Assembly (NCBI GenBank): GCA_018335295.1
Contig: JAGXKI010000004.1
Location: 1 to 40,322, forward strand
Origin: a bacterium
GTDB taxonomy: Bacteria > Acidobacteriota > Aminicenantia > Aminicenantales > Aminicenantaceae
Direction: 5' to 3'
DNA: 40,322 nucleotides
This document shows positions 7,936 to 15,434 of the stretch, in pieces. The translations under genes and the position numbers were made by a program. The number at the start of each line of letters is the position of its first letter. Within the stretch, counting starts at the first letter, position 1. The notes beneath the pieces are model-generated. The model was given only the letters and a program-made list of their open reading frames with translations. It searched no databases and was not told the origin of the DNA.

Positions 7936-10900
7936 ATGTTTTCCAAACTCATAAGTTTTTCCCTGAAACAACGGCTCTTCGTGGTGATGGCCGCTTTGGC
8001 TATGGCTGCGTTTGGACTCATAGCCCTCCAAAACCTCCCCATCGATGTATTCCCTGACCCCTCTCCCCCTTTGGTCCAGATCTACACGGAGTCCGAAGGC
8101 ATGGCTCCCGAGGAGGTGGAAAGGTTGATTTCCTATCCCATTGAATCCTCTATGTCCGGACTTCCTGAAGTCGAATACATCCGGTCTGTGTCCATGTTCG
8201 GGTTATCCATAGTCAGCGTCTACTTTGAGAACAAGACGGATATTTACTGGGCCCGCCAACTGGTCTCTCAACAGTTGAATGAAGTGGAAAACCGACTCCC
8301 CTCTCAATCACACACTCCGGTGTTGGGTCCTATTGCCACCGGGCTGGGCATGGTCTACCTCTATTATTTGGAAGGAGAAGAATATTCCTCCATAGAACTA
8401 CGCACCCTCCAGGATTGGCTGGTTAAATACGAAATAAAATCTGTCCCTGAAGTTTCTCAAGTTCTGAGTATCGGGGGAGAGGTCAAACAGTACCAAATCC
8501 GGGTCAACCCTATTTCCCTTCTTGAATACGACCTCACTATTTCCGGTCTGACTGAGAAGATCCGGAACAACAACCAGAATGTAGGAGCCAGCTTCATCAC
8601 CAAAGGAAAAGAAGAATTCATCGTCCGGAGCGTAGGGCTGGTCCAGAACAGAGAGGATCTGGAAAATATCGTGGTGGCCACCTCTCAAGGGACCCCTGTC
8701 TATCTCAAAGATGTGGCTGAGGTCAAAATCCTTCCCGCTGTGCGCAGAGGGGCGGCTTCGGTTAACGGAGAAGGCGAAGCTGTGGTGGGGATGGTTCTCA
8801 AACTCTTTGATTCCAACACCGCCCGGGTAATCAACAACATTACCGATAAGATTTCTCATATCAACAAATCCCTTCCCTCAGGGGTCCGGATCGTGCCTTT
8901 TTACAACCAGGCTTCCTTGGTGAAAAAATGTTTTTCCACTGTCTCCACCAACCTGGCCCTGGGAATACTGCTAGTGGTCATCATTCTCTTTCTGTTCATG
9001 GGAAACTTCGTTTCAGCTCTGATTGCGGTGTTTTCCCTTCCTTTTTCCATCCTTTTTTCCTTCATCATGATGCAGCGGATCAATCTGGCTGCCGATTTGA
9101 TGTCTTTTGGAGGCTTAGCTATAGGAATTGGTCTGATCGCCGATGCCTCCATTATTCTGGTAGAAAACTCCCACCGGCATATCCAGTTCACTTCTCAATC
9201 CAAAACTCAAGCCCTCCGCTCTGCCGGGGAAGAGGTAAGCAGACCTCTTATTTTTGCTGTTTTTATCATCATCCTGGTGTTTCTTCCTATCTTCACTCTC
9301 ACCGGAATGGAAGGAATTATGTTCCGGCCTATGGGGTATACTATTTCCTTTGCCCTAGTGGGTTCTTTGATTTTTGCCCTCCTCGCCGCTCCCGCCTTGT
9401 GCTTCTTTTTCTTCAAAAAAAAATCAAGAAAAACTCAAAACCCTTTGCTGATGCGGAACATCCAAAAAGTTTACATCCCTTTCTTCAAATGGTGTCAGAG
9501 GAATCGAAAAAAAGTTTTTCTGATGACTGGTATAATTTTTGTTACAGGGCTTCTTTTGATCCCCTTTCTCGGCCGAGAATATATGCCCACTCTGAACGAA
9601 GGAACTCTCCACCTCCGGGTGACCCTCGACCCCAATATCAGTTTGAAAGAAACATTGAGCACCGCTCAATCTATTGAAAATTCTTTAAAAGATATTCCTG
9701 AAATCACAGGGCTTATGACCCGAATCGGAAGGGGGGAAGTGGGAAGTCATGCTCATTTCGTCAACAACGCAGAAATTCTCATCCAGCTGAAACCCCTCCG
9801 GCAATGGGAAAATTTCCACAATCGAAATCAGCTCATCCACGAAATTGAACACCGTCTTCAAAAATTCCCTGGTTTGACCCTCAACCTCACCCAACCCATC
9901 GCCCACAACCTGGATCACCTCCTCACAGGAGTGAAAGCTCAGCTGGCTGTCAAAATCTACGGTGAAGATTTTGATATCCTCCAACAGAAATCCACCCGCA
10001 TCAAGGAGTTGATTGCCCCTATCCCCGGAGCCGCCGATGTTCAGCTCGAACAGTTCACGGGTCAGAACCAAATCCAGGTCAACCTCAACCGGGAAAAGAT
10101 TGCCCGCTATGGTTTAAATATCCAGAATATTCAGAAAACCATCCAAGCCGCTGTCGGGGGAATCACTCTGGGACAGGTTTATGAAGGGAGGAAGAGATTT
10201 GATATCTTCCTTCGTTTTAAACCCCAGTTCCGTAATAATATCCATCAGATCGAAAACCTGTTCATCCCCCTTCCCCAAGGAGGACGGATTCCTCTCCAAC
10301 AGGTAGCCTCAGTGAAGGAAGTCGTGGGGCCACGGATGATCAAAAGGGAAAACAATAAAAGATACTTCACCGTCCAGTGCAACGTTCGAGGAAGGGACAT
10401 CGGGAGTTTCGTGGATGAAGCCCAAGCTGTTATTGAAAAAAATGTCCATCTTCCTCCTGAGTATTCACTCGAGTGGGGCGGCCAGTTCGAACTTCAACAG
10501 AAAGCCAACCGGAGGTTGGCTCTGATTACCCCCATCACTTTGGGTTTGGTGGCCCTCCTGCTGTTTTCGGTGTTCTATTCTTTCAAAGAAGTCTTGATAA
10601 TCCTCATCAATATCCCTCTAGCTCTCACCGGAGGAGTCATTGCTTTGAAGATTTCAGGTCTTTACCTCAGTGTTCCTGCTTCCATCGGTTTTATCGCTAT
10701 ATTGGGCATTGCCTTGGAAGACGGGTTAGTCCTCCTCTCTGAGTTCCACCGCCGCCTCAACCGGGGAATTTCTATAAAAATTGCGGTTTTAGAGAGCACC
10801 CGCATCAAAATAAGGCCCGTCCTCATGACCACATTCACCACCATCTTTGGAATCCTTCCCCTTCTTTTAGCTCGGGGACCGGGGGCCGAAATCATGCGTC

Positions 10901-10998
10901 CTCTGGCCACTGTGGTAGTGGGAGGATTGTTCACTTCCACAATGGTCACCCTTGTGGTTCTCCCCCTGGTTTATCAAACCCTGAAAAAAAGACCTTAG
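7936..10998 (+). CDS. HME-family RND metal efflux pump (CusA/CzcA-like)
   Basis: This 1020-aa protein has twelve predicted transmembrane helices and two large periplasmic loops, the standard RND layout. It starts with the family signature MFSKLISFSLKQRLFVVM and LPIDVFPDPSPPLVQI. Helix 4 reads GGLAIGIGLIADASIILVEN with D403 and E410 at the proton-relay positions known from CusA (D405) and CzcA. The CusA copper/silver site uses three methionines; the first lies in an LLYMPST context, and here the corresponding stretch is TLHLRVTL, with no methionine. This argues against a simple Cu(I)/Ag(I) assignment and leaves Zn/Co/Ni/Cd or another ligand set open. A purine-rich Shine-Dalgarno (gagg) precedes the ATG. 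It is the last gene of the cusCBA-like operon. Confidence 0.92.
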   Translation: MFSKLISFSLKQRLFVVMAALAMAAFGLIALQNLPIDVFPDPSPPLVQIYTESEGMAPEEVERLISYPIESSMSGLPEVEYIRSVSMFGLSIVSVYFENKTDIYWARQLVSQQLNEVENRLPSQSHTPVLGPIATGLGMVYLYYLEGEEYSSIELRTLQDWLVKYEIKSVPEVSQVLSIGGEVKQYQIRVNPISLLEYDLTISGLTEKIRNNNQNVGASFITKGKEEFIVRSVGLVQNREDLENIVVATSQGTPVYLKDVAEVKILPAVRRGAASVNGEGEAVVGMVLKLFDSNTARVINNITDKISHINKSLPSGVRIVPFYNQASLVKKCFSTVSTNLALGILLVVIILFLFMGNFVSALIAVFSLPFSILFSFIMMQRINLAADLMSFGGLAIGIGLIADASIILVENSHRHIQFTSQSKTQALRSAGEEVSRPLIFAVFIIILVFLPIFTLTGMEGIMFRPMGYTISFALVGSLIFALLAAPALCFFFFKKKSRKTQNPLLMRNIQKVYIPFFKWCQRNRKKVFLMTGIIFVTGLLLIPFLGREYMPTLNEGTLHLRVTLDPNISLKETLSTAQSIENSLKDIPEITGLMTRIGRGEVGSHAHFVNNAEILIQLKPLRQWENFHNRNQLIHEIEHRLQKFPGLTLNLTQPIAHNLDHLLTGVKAQLAVKIYGEDFDILQQKSTRIKELIAPIPGAADVQLEQFTGQNQIQVNLNREKIARYGLNIQNIQKTIQAAVGGITLGQVYEGRKRFDIFLRFKPQFRNNIHQIENLFIPLPQGGRIPLQQVASVKEVVGPRMIKRENNKRYFTVQCNVRGRDIGSFVDEAQAVIEKNVHLPPEYSLEWGGQFELQQKANRRLALITPITLGLVALLLFSVFYSFKEVLIILINIPLALTGGVIALKISGLYLSVPASIGFIAILGIALEDGLVLLSEFHRRLNRGISIKIAVLESTRIKIRPVLMTTFTTIFGILPLLLARGPGAEIMRPLATVVVGGLFTSTMVTLVVLPLVYQTLKKRP

Positions 10999-11070
10999 TT
11001 TGTTTTCCGGACGGATTCAACGTTCAAACCGGTAAAAAAATTTTTCCGTTTTATTCCCCCATAGGGGAGG

Positions 11071-11135
11071 AAGCATCCTCAAAACCTTGATGAGTATAAA
11101 TATCTCTACTTATTGATAGGGGTGAGGGATGCTTA
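11071..11135 (+). repeat. 65-nt direct repeat, copy A (upstream of SGNH gene)
   Basis: This copy matches copy B (11905-11969) at 59 of 65 positions with no gaps. The 3' half, from taaatatctctacttattga to ggatgctta, is nearly identical. The ends are complementary: aagcatcctc at the left against gagggatgctt at the right, one base bulged. A second small hairpin, gagg-aagcat-cctc, sits at the left end. A T-rich tract and a -35 hexamer follow 16 nt after the copy. It may be a MITE/REP-like element, a structured terminator or an operator. Confidence 0.85.
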
Positions 11136-11151
11136 CCATGGGGAGTCTTTT

Positions 11152-11180
11152 TTGACCCTGGAAACGAGGTGTGGTATGTT
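11152..11180 (+). promoter_or_regulatory. Sigma70-like promoter for SGNH hydrolase gene
   Basis: TTGACC (11152-11157), an exact 17-bp spacer and TATGTT (11175-11180). Transcription would begin near 11187. That excludes the upstream in-frame start at 11171 and supports the ATG at 11225. Confidence 0.6.
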
Positions 11181-11224
11181 TTTTAGACTCTCAGAGGTTA
11201 TTGAGGCCCCGGTGGACCCGAAGA

Positions 11225-11881
11225 ATGAAGATAAACTCTAAAATCCTTCTTTTTATGTTTCTTTTTATTATTACAATGGGCTCCTGCAGCTCCCCCCGCC
11301 CCGGAGTTATCATCTTGTGCGCTGGAGACAGCATCACGGCCGCGGATTATCCGCGGTTTCTCCAAAAAATCCTCCAAAAAGAAGGTTACAGGGCCAAAGT
11401 CCTGAATTGGGGGAGAAACGGCTATACTTCAGGGGAATACCTTGATTTTTTAAAAGAAAATCATAATCATTTGGCTCAAAAGCATCCTGAATTTATTCTT
11501 CTTCAACTGGGAACCAATGACGTCCGTATTGATGGGGACCACACTTCCTCCCCGCAGTTCTACCAGAACATGAAAAAAATCATCTCCATTTTCCGGAGTT
11601 TCCGTAGCCTTTCGGGCCGGTCTCCTCACATCTTTTTAGCCACCGTGCCCCCTCTTCATAGAATAAAATCATTCCCTTTTTCTCCCCACTCCCGGATTCG
11701 AATCGAGAAGGAAATCAATCCAACCATTCGAAAACTGTGTAAGGAAGAAAATCTTCCTCTTGTAGATAACTACACCCTATTCTCTCAATCCCCCCAGCTT
11801 CTTCCTGATGTTCATCCCACCCGTAAAGGGTACAAGCTTCTCGCCAAAAACTGGTACCAGGTTATCGAAAAATATCTTTAG
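11225..11881 (+). CDS. SGNH/GDSL-type hydrolase, predicted lipoprotein
   Basis: This 218-aa protein has a lipoprotein signal (hydrophobic run, then MGSC with the lipobox cysteine at about residue 21). The SGNH blocks are visible in order. Block I is ILCAGDSITAADY, holding the nucleophilic Ser. The block II Gly is in NWGRNGYTSGEY. Block III is LQLGTNDV, with the oxyanion Asn. Block V is DVHPTRKGYKLLAKN, with the catalytic Asp and His. The frame also opens at 11171, but that start precedes the predicted transcription start. MKINSKILLFMFLF gives a clean signal sequence, so I chose 11225. Members act as esterases, lipases or carbohydrate deacetylases in the envelope, and the substrate here is unknown. 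The gene is a single-gene unit bracketed by two copies of a 65-nt direct repeat. Confidence 0.88.
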   Translation: MKINSKILLFMFLFIITMGSCSSPRPGVIILCAGDSITAADYPRFLQKILQKEGYRAKVLNWGRNGYTSGEYLDFLKENHNHLAQKHPEFILLQLGTNDVRIDGDHTSSPQFYQNMKKIISIFRSFRSLSGRSPHIFLATVPPLHRIKSFPFSPHSRIRIEKEINPTIRKLCKEENLPLVDNYTLFSQSPQLLPDVHPTRKGYKLLAKNWYQVIEKYL

Positions 11882-11904
11882 GCCGCACCCCTTCTTTTTT
11901 GGGG

Positions 11905-11969
11905 AAACATCCCCAAAACTTTGATTAGTCTAAATATCTCTACTTATTGAAAGGGGTGAGGGATGCTTA
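11905..11969 (+). repeat. 65-nt direct repeat, copy B (downstream of SGNH gene)
   Basis: Same orientation and length as copy A, with six substitutions. The left hairpin is kept by paired change: gggg-aaacat-cccc here against gagg-aagcat-cctc in copy A. The copy starts 24 nt after the SGNH stop. It is followed by a T-rich stretch and, after 17 nt, by the -35 of the hfq-like gene, the same layout as copy A. Confidence 0.85.
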
Positions 11970-11986
11970 GCTTTTTTGGGTTTTTC

Positions 11987-12015
11987 TTGAAAATTTATCT
12001 AAATAGTGGTATTCT
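11987..12015 (+). promoter_or_regulatory. Sigma70-like promoter for hfq-pdxA-xth
   Basis: TTGAAA (11987-11992), a 17-bp spacer and TATTCT (12010-12015). The predicted start near 12022 leaves a leader of about 70 nt before the hfq-like ATG. Confidence 0.5.
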
Positions 12016-12090
12016 TGGTGTCAAATACGAAAGTCCCTAAAGTATAAAAGTCCGGATTTTCCCAGAGTCTTCATCCAAGGAGACAGTAAT

Positions 12091-12432
12091 ATGAACAGAA
12101 AGCTCATCCGACCAAATTTAGGCGAAATCAAAGAAAAAATGAACAGAGAATCTTCCAAAAAGAAGTCCCATCCCTCCTTTGAAACCTATGCTGAAAATTA
12201 TTATTACCTTAAACAGATGAACCGAAAAACCCCCATGGCTGTGGTATTCAAAGATGGAGAAAGGGTGGAAGGTCATATCGAATGGTATGACAAAAATTGC
12301 ATTAAGGTGAATCGGTCCAATGCTCCCAACCTGCTGGTGTATAAAAGCAGCCTTAAATATCTCTATAAACTCAAGGACTCCAAAAAATCTAATTCATCCA
12401 AAAAATCCAGAGGTAGACCCAAAAGTCAGTAA
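12091..12432 (+). CDS. Divergent Hfq-like Sm-fold RNA-binding protein
   Basis: This 113-aa protein has a central Sm-like domain at about residues 48-94. Sm1 is AVVFKDGERVEGHIEWYDKN, with the conserved Gly61, Ile63 and Asp67. Sm2 is LLVYKSSLKYLYK, aligning to the Hfq YKHAI stretch. The preceding helix ENYYYLKQMNRKTPM matches the Hfq N-terminal helix position. It differs from classical Hfq in three ways: the YKH motif is YKS (Y84, K85, S86), a basic extension of about 30 residues precedes the helix, and a Lys/Ser-rich tail follows. Hfq family hexamers bind sRNA 3' ends and A-rich mRNA; altered pocket residues here may change that. A clear Shine-Dalgarno (aaggag) supports the start. pdxA follows after 14 nt. 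Confidence 0.75.
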   Translation: MNRKLIRPNLGEIKEKMNRESSKKKSHPSFETYAENYYYLKQMNRKTPMAVVFKDGERVEGHIEWYDKNCIKVNRSNAPNLLVYKSSLKYLYKLKDSKKSNSSKKSRGRPKSQ

Positions 12433-12446
12433 CTTCCAGTAATGCC

Positions 12447-13445
12447 ATGGCTCCACTTAAAGTCGGGATCAGTTTAGGCGATCCAGGGGGCATTGGTCCA
12501 GAAGTTGTTCTGAAAGCTTTAAGTGAGCGAAAATTCCTTCCTCAAGCTCATTACATCCTTTTCGGTTCCAGATGGGTGGTTGAAAAAGAGGAGAAATCTC
12601 TGGGTATCCGCTTAAATCCAGCTCCTTTGGATCCCTCTTCTCTATCCCAGTCCCAGGATCCAGGAGTGTGGCTCTACGAAGTGGAGACTCCGTTGGAAAA
12701 GGTCATAAAAGGAGCTTCCACCAAAGAACAAGGGCAGGCTTCCTTTCTTTATTTTCAAAAAGCAGTGAAAGAAGCTCAGAAAGGAACCCTTCAAGCTTTG
12801 GTGACCGCTCCTATTTCCAAACACTCCTGGAGATTAGCCGGAATCCAATGGCCTGGACATACCGAATATCTAAACCAGATTTTTCCTCAGGCCATCATGT
12901 CTTTCTGGTCTCCCAAGGTCAAAGTGGCTCTCTATACCCATCATCTTCCCTTAGAGGAAGCTTTAAAAAAAGTGAAACAAAAACCTCTCCTCCAATTCCT
13001 TCTCCATCTTCACCGCTTTATAGAAAATATTCAACCCGGCCGATACAGTTATTTGATGGCTGGATTGAATCCCCACGCTGGAGAAGATGGAATGTTGGGA
13101 TCCGAAGAAAGGGAAGAAATCAAACCAGCCCTCATCCAAGCTCAAAATAAGGGGATGCCTGTGGAAGGACCCTTCCCTCCGGATGTGGTTTTTCGAAAGG
13201 CACTTCATTTTCCCCATAAAATAGTCATAGGGCTTTACCATGACCAGGCTTTGATCCCCTTTAAGCTGGAAGCCTTTGATGAAGGAGTGAACGCCACTCT
13301 AGGGCTCTCCTTCATCCGCACTTCTCCCGATCACGGGACTGCTTTCGACATCGCTGAAGAAAGAAAAGCCAGTCCGCGAAGCCTCAGGGAAGCCATCCAG
13401 CTGGCCGGCCAGCTCTCCCCTAAACCAGGCTCTCCTTCATCCTGA
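12447..13445 (+). CDS. pdxA: 4-hydroxythreonine-4-phosphate dehydrogenase
   Basis: This 332-aa protein is the usual length for PdxA, which oxidises 4-phosphohydroxy-L-threonine in the DXP-independent branch leading to pyridoxal phosphate. It opens with KVGISLGDPGGIGPEVVLKAL. The three metal-binding histidine motifs are present: PGHTEYL, GLNPHAGEDGMLG and LYHDQALIPFK. The ending SPDHGTAFDIA is also canonical. The ATG at 12447 has no good Shine-Dalgarno. With the 14-nt gap after the hfq-like gene this suggests translational coupling. No other PLP-synthesis gene is nearby, so the operon link looks like shared transcription rather than shared pathway. Confidence 0.95.
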   Translation: MAPLKVGISLGDPGGIGPEVVLKALSERKFLPQAHYILFGSRWVVEKEEKSLGIRLNPAPLDPSSLSQSQDPGVWLYEVETPLEKVIKGASTKEQGQASFLYFQKAVKEAQKGTLQALVTAPISKHSWRLAGIQWPGHTEYLNQIFPQAIMSFWSPKVKVALYTHHLPLEEALKKVKQKPLLQFLLHLHRFIENIQPGRYSYLMAGLNPHAGEDGMLGSEEREEIKPALIQAQNKGMPVEGPFPPDVVFRKALHFPHKIVIGLYHDQALIPFKLEAFDEGVNATLGLSFIRTSPDHGTAFDIAEERKASPRSLREAIQLAGQLSPKPGSPSS

Positions 13446-13464
13446 AAAAGGGAAAATAAGAATA

Positions 13465-14250
13465 ATGAAAATTTGCACATACAATGTCAATTCCATCAAA
13501 TCCAGAAAGGAGCTTCTCTTTTCCTGGCTGAACACCCGGGAAAATGACATTGATCTTCTCTGTCTTCAGGAGCTCAAATGCACGGAAGAACATTTTCCTT
13601 TTTCTGATTTCCAAAACAGAGGATTTCACTGTGATGTTTTTGGTCAAAAAACATACAACGGGGTGGCCATCTGCTCCAAATTTCCTTTGAACCATGTCCA
13701 GAAAGGATTCGGCGATGAACACTGGGATCAGCAAAAAAGATTCATCGCTGCTCCGGCCCAAGGATTTTTTCTCATCAACGTCTACGCTCCTCACGGAGGC
13801 TTCAAGGGGACCGATAAATTTTTTTACAAAAGAGAATGGTATGAAATCCTGTTTCATTATCTTCATCAACATTATTCTCCTGAGGATCCAGTGATGTTAG
13901 TGGGAGACTGCAATGTGGCCAGAGAGGATAAGGATGTATTTGCTCCTCAAATTCTTCAAGATTCCATAGGGACCATGCCCGAAGAAAGGGAAGAGCTGAG
14001 AAAAATTCTGGATTGGGGTTTGGTGGATACGTTCCGCTATTTATACCCCGAGAAAAAACAATTCACCTGGTGGGACTACAGGGGAGGGGCTATCTGGCGG
14101 GATGAAGGGATGAGGATCGATTATGTGCTGTGCACCCAACCCCTGCTGGAACGAATCAAAGATGTGGAAGTGGATGTGTGGCCACGTCGGAGACGGTCTC
14201 CTAAACCTTCAGACCACGCTCCTCTCATAATCTCCCTGGATGAAGAATAG
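13465..14250 (+). CDS. xth: Exodeoxyribonuclease III / AP endonuclease
   Basis: This 261-aa protein belongs to the endonuclease/exonuclease/phosphatase fold and acts at abasic sites in base-excision repair. The motifs run in order: MKICTYNVNSIKSR with the metal-site Asn, CLQELKC with the metal-binding Glu, NVYAPHG, LVGDCNVA with the catalytic Asp/Asn, MRIDYVLCT and PSDHAPLIISLD with the catalytic Asp-His. It starts 19 nt after pdxA, with a purine-rich ribosome site. It ends 8 nt from the convergent smpB stop, so the two transcription units must terminate within each other's coding ends. Confidence 0.95.
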   Translation: MKICTYNVNSIKSRKELLFSWLNTRENDIDLLCLQELKCTEEHFPFSDFQNRGFHCDVFGQKTYNGVAICSKFPLNHVQKGFGDEHWDQQKRFIAAPAQGFFLINVYAPHGGFKGTDKFFYKREWYEILFHYLHQHYSPEDPVMLVGDCNVAREDKDVFAPQILQDSIGTMPEEREELRKILDWGLVDTFRYLYPEKKQFTWWDYRGGAIWRDEGMRIDYVLCTQPLLERIKDVEVDVWPRRRRSPKPSDHAPLIISLDEE

Positions 14251-14258
14251 GATCCCAC

Positions 14259-14711
14259 TTACTGTTTCCATCTTTTCAATTCTCTCTTCATCTCTCTTTC
14301 CCGGTCTCTTTCCCGAATCGCTTCCCTCTTTTGGTATACTTTTTTTCCTTTGGCCAGAGCCATCTCCAACTTAATAAGCCCCCTATCGGTGATAACGGCC
14401 CGCAGGGGAATCAGAGTTAGTCCTCTCTCTTTGATTTTTCCTGTTAACCTTTTAATTTCTCTCCGGTGAAGGAGAAGCTTCCTCTCTCTGCGGGGATGAT
14501 GGTTGAAAATATTGGCTTCATTGTAAGGAGCTATGTGGCAGTTGAGCAGGTAGACTTCTCCCTCTTTGATTTCGGCGTAACTTTCTTTCAAACTGATTCG
14601 TCCTTCTCTCACCGATTTAACCTCACTTCCCATCAAAACGATCCCGGCTTCATAGGTGTCCAAAATATTATATTCATAATAGGCTTTTTTATTCTTGGCG
14701 ATAACTCTCAT
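14259..14711 (-). CDS. smpB: SsrA-binding protein SmpB
   Basis: This 150-aa protein binds tmRNA and brings it to stalled ribosomes for trans-translation. It shows the family core: AKNKKAYYEYNILDTYEAGIVL, GSEVKSVREGRISLKESYAEI, NCHIAPYNEAN and RRERKLLLHRREI. A basic C-terminal tail, rich in Arg/Lys/Glu, inserts in the mRNA channel. The ATG overlaps by one base the stop (TGATG) of a 52-aa small ORF not usually annotated. The Shine-Dalgarno aaggag lies inside that small ORF, a coupled arrangement. No tmRNA gene was found in the window. Confidence 0.96.
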   Translation of the reverse strand: MRVIAKNKKAYYEYNILDTYEAGIVLMGSEVKSVREGRISLKESYAEIKEGEVYLLNCHIAPYNEANIFNHHPRRERKLLLHRREIKRLTGKIKERGLTLIPLRAVITDRGLIKLEMALAKGKKVYQKREAIRERDREREMKRELKRWKQ

Positions 14712-14869
14712 CAGACTCCTTCCCAGACTTGAGTTCTAGGTGGATGAAATTGATCCCACGTTTGATCATCTTTTCTAATTTTATAGGAAGAAGATCCCAC
14801 AAAGGCTGTTTCCGAAGAAGAAAAGAGGGCACTCAAAAGAATAAAAAGAAGAGGAGCTGGAAGTAGCAT
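14711..14869 (-). CDS. Small ORF (52 aa), predicted exported peptide between carD and smpB
   Basis: Read on the minus strand, an ATG at 14869 opens a 52-codon frame ending in a TGA that shares its last base with the smpB ATG. The product begins with a hydrophobic, signal-like stretch (MLLPAPLLFILLSALFSSSE). A polar tail with two Trp and several Lys/Asp/Gln residues follows (YKIRKDDQTWDQFHPPR, then TQVWEGV). It lies 9 nt after the carD stop, so the three frames are packed with almost no spacing. I recognise no family. Support comes from the packing, the stop/start overlap and the signal-like N terminus; against it stand the small size and the lack of a clear Shine-Dalgarno. It may act only as a leader that couples smpB translation. 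Confidence 0.5.
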   Translation of the reverse strand: MLLPAPLLFILLSALFSSSETAFVGSSSYKIRKDDQTWDQFHPPRTQVWEGV

Positions 14870-14878
14870 ATGCTGAAA

Positions 14879-15397
14879 TCAAGAATCCCACTTGGACTTA
14901 GACTGTTTGAAACAGTTTGAAAGAGTCTCCATTATTTTCCTTTCCACCACACCAAAAGGGCTTCCTAAAACTTCCGATATTTCCGATGTGATAAGATTTT
15001 TGGCCTTATCCATCATTTTTTTTTCTCGAAAGGATAAAGGTTTGCTCTGATTTAAATAGAATAAACTTTTCAATACTAAAGCCATATCCAGAAGAGAGCC
15101 TGATTTCATGAGGTCGAGATGTTCTTTGTATCTCCCTTTCCAGTTCATGGAGAGATCCACTTCTCTTTTTTCAATAAAGTCAAAAATCTTCTCCACCGAA
15201 TCCATAGAAACAGGCTTCCGAATACCCATCTCTTCAGCATTGCGGGAGGGGACCATCACTAAAGTATTGTTGGAAATGATCCGAACATAATAGATTTTGG
15301 ATTCAATCCCGAAAAAGTTTTGGTTCTGGATATCCTCTATGACTCCCATCCCTTGATTGGGATAAATGATTTTATCACCAATCTCGAATTGATCCAT
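14879..15397 (-). CDS. carD: CarD-family transcriptional regulator
   Basis: This 172-aa protein has an N-terminal CarD/TRCF-type RNA-polymerase interaction domain (about residues 1-65). It opens FEIGDKIIYPNQGMGVIEDI, then YYVRIISNNTLVMVPSRNAEEMGIR. A helical C-terminal DNA-binding domain (about 70-160) includes the typical NWKGRYKEHLDLMKSGSLLDMALVL pattern. The family binds the polymerase beta subunit and stabilises open promoter complexes, often at rRNA promoters. The gene is divergent from rpmH and leads a tight carD-smallORF-smpB unit. A near-consensus promoter sits so close to the ATG that the mRNA should be leaderless, and there is no Shine-Dalgarno. Confidence 0.9.
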   Translation of the reverse strand: MDQFEIGDKIIYPNQGMGVIEDIQNQNFFGIESKIYYVRIISNNTLVMVPSRNAEEMGIRKPVSMDSVEKIFDFIEKREVDLSMNWKGRYKEHLDLMKSGSLLDMALVLKSLFYLNQSKPLSFREKKMMDKAKNLITSEISEVLGSPFGVVERKIMETLSNCFKQSKSKWDS

Positions 15398-15405
15398 TGT
15401 TTTTA

Positions 15406-15434
15406 ATTATATTTAATAAAAAGAAGGGAGTCAA
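15406..15434 (-). promoter_or_regulatory. Near-consensus promoter of carD, predicted leaderless
   Basis: On the minus strand TTGACT (15429-15434), a 17-bp spacer and a perfect TATAAT (15406-15411) precede the carD ATG by only 8 nt (taaaaaca). The transcript should begin at or within two bases of the start codon. Confidence 0.8.

Noticed and set aside
11171-11224. N-terminal extension of the SGNH gene from an earlier start
   Set aside because: The start overlaps the predicted promoter, and the extension would place a charged stretch before the lipoprotein signal.
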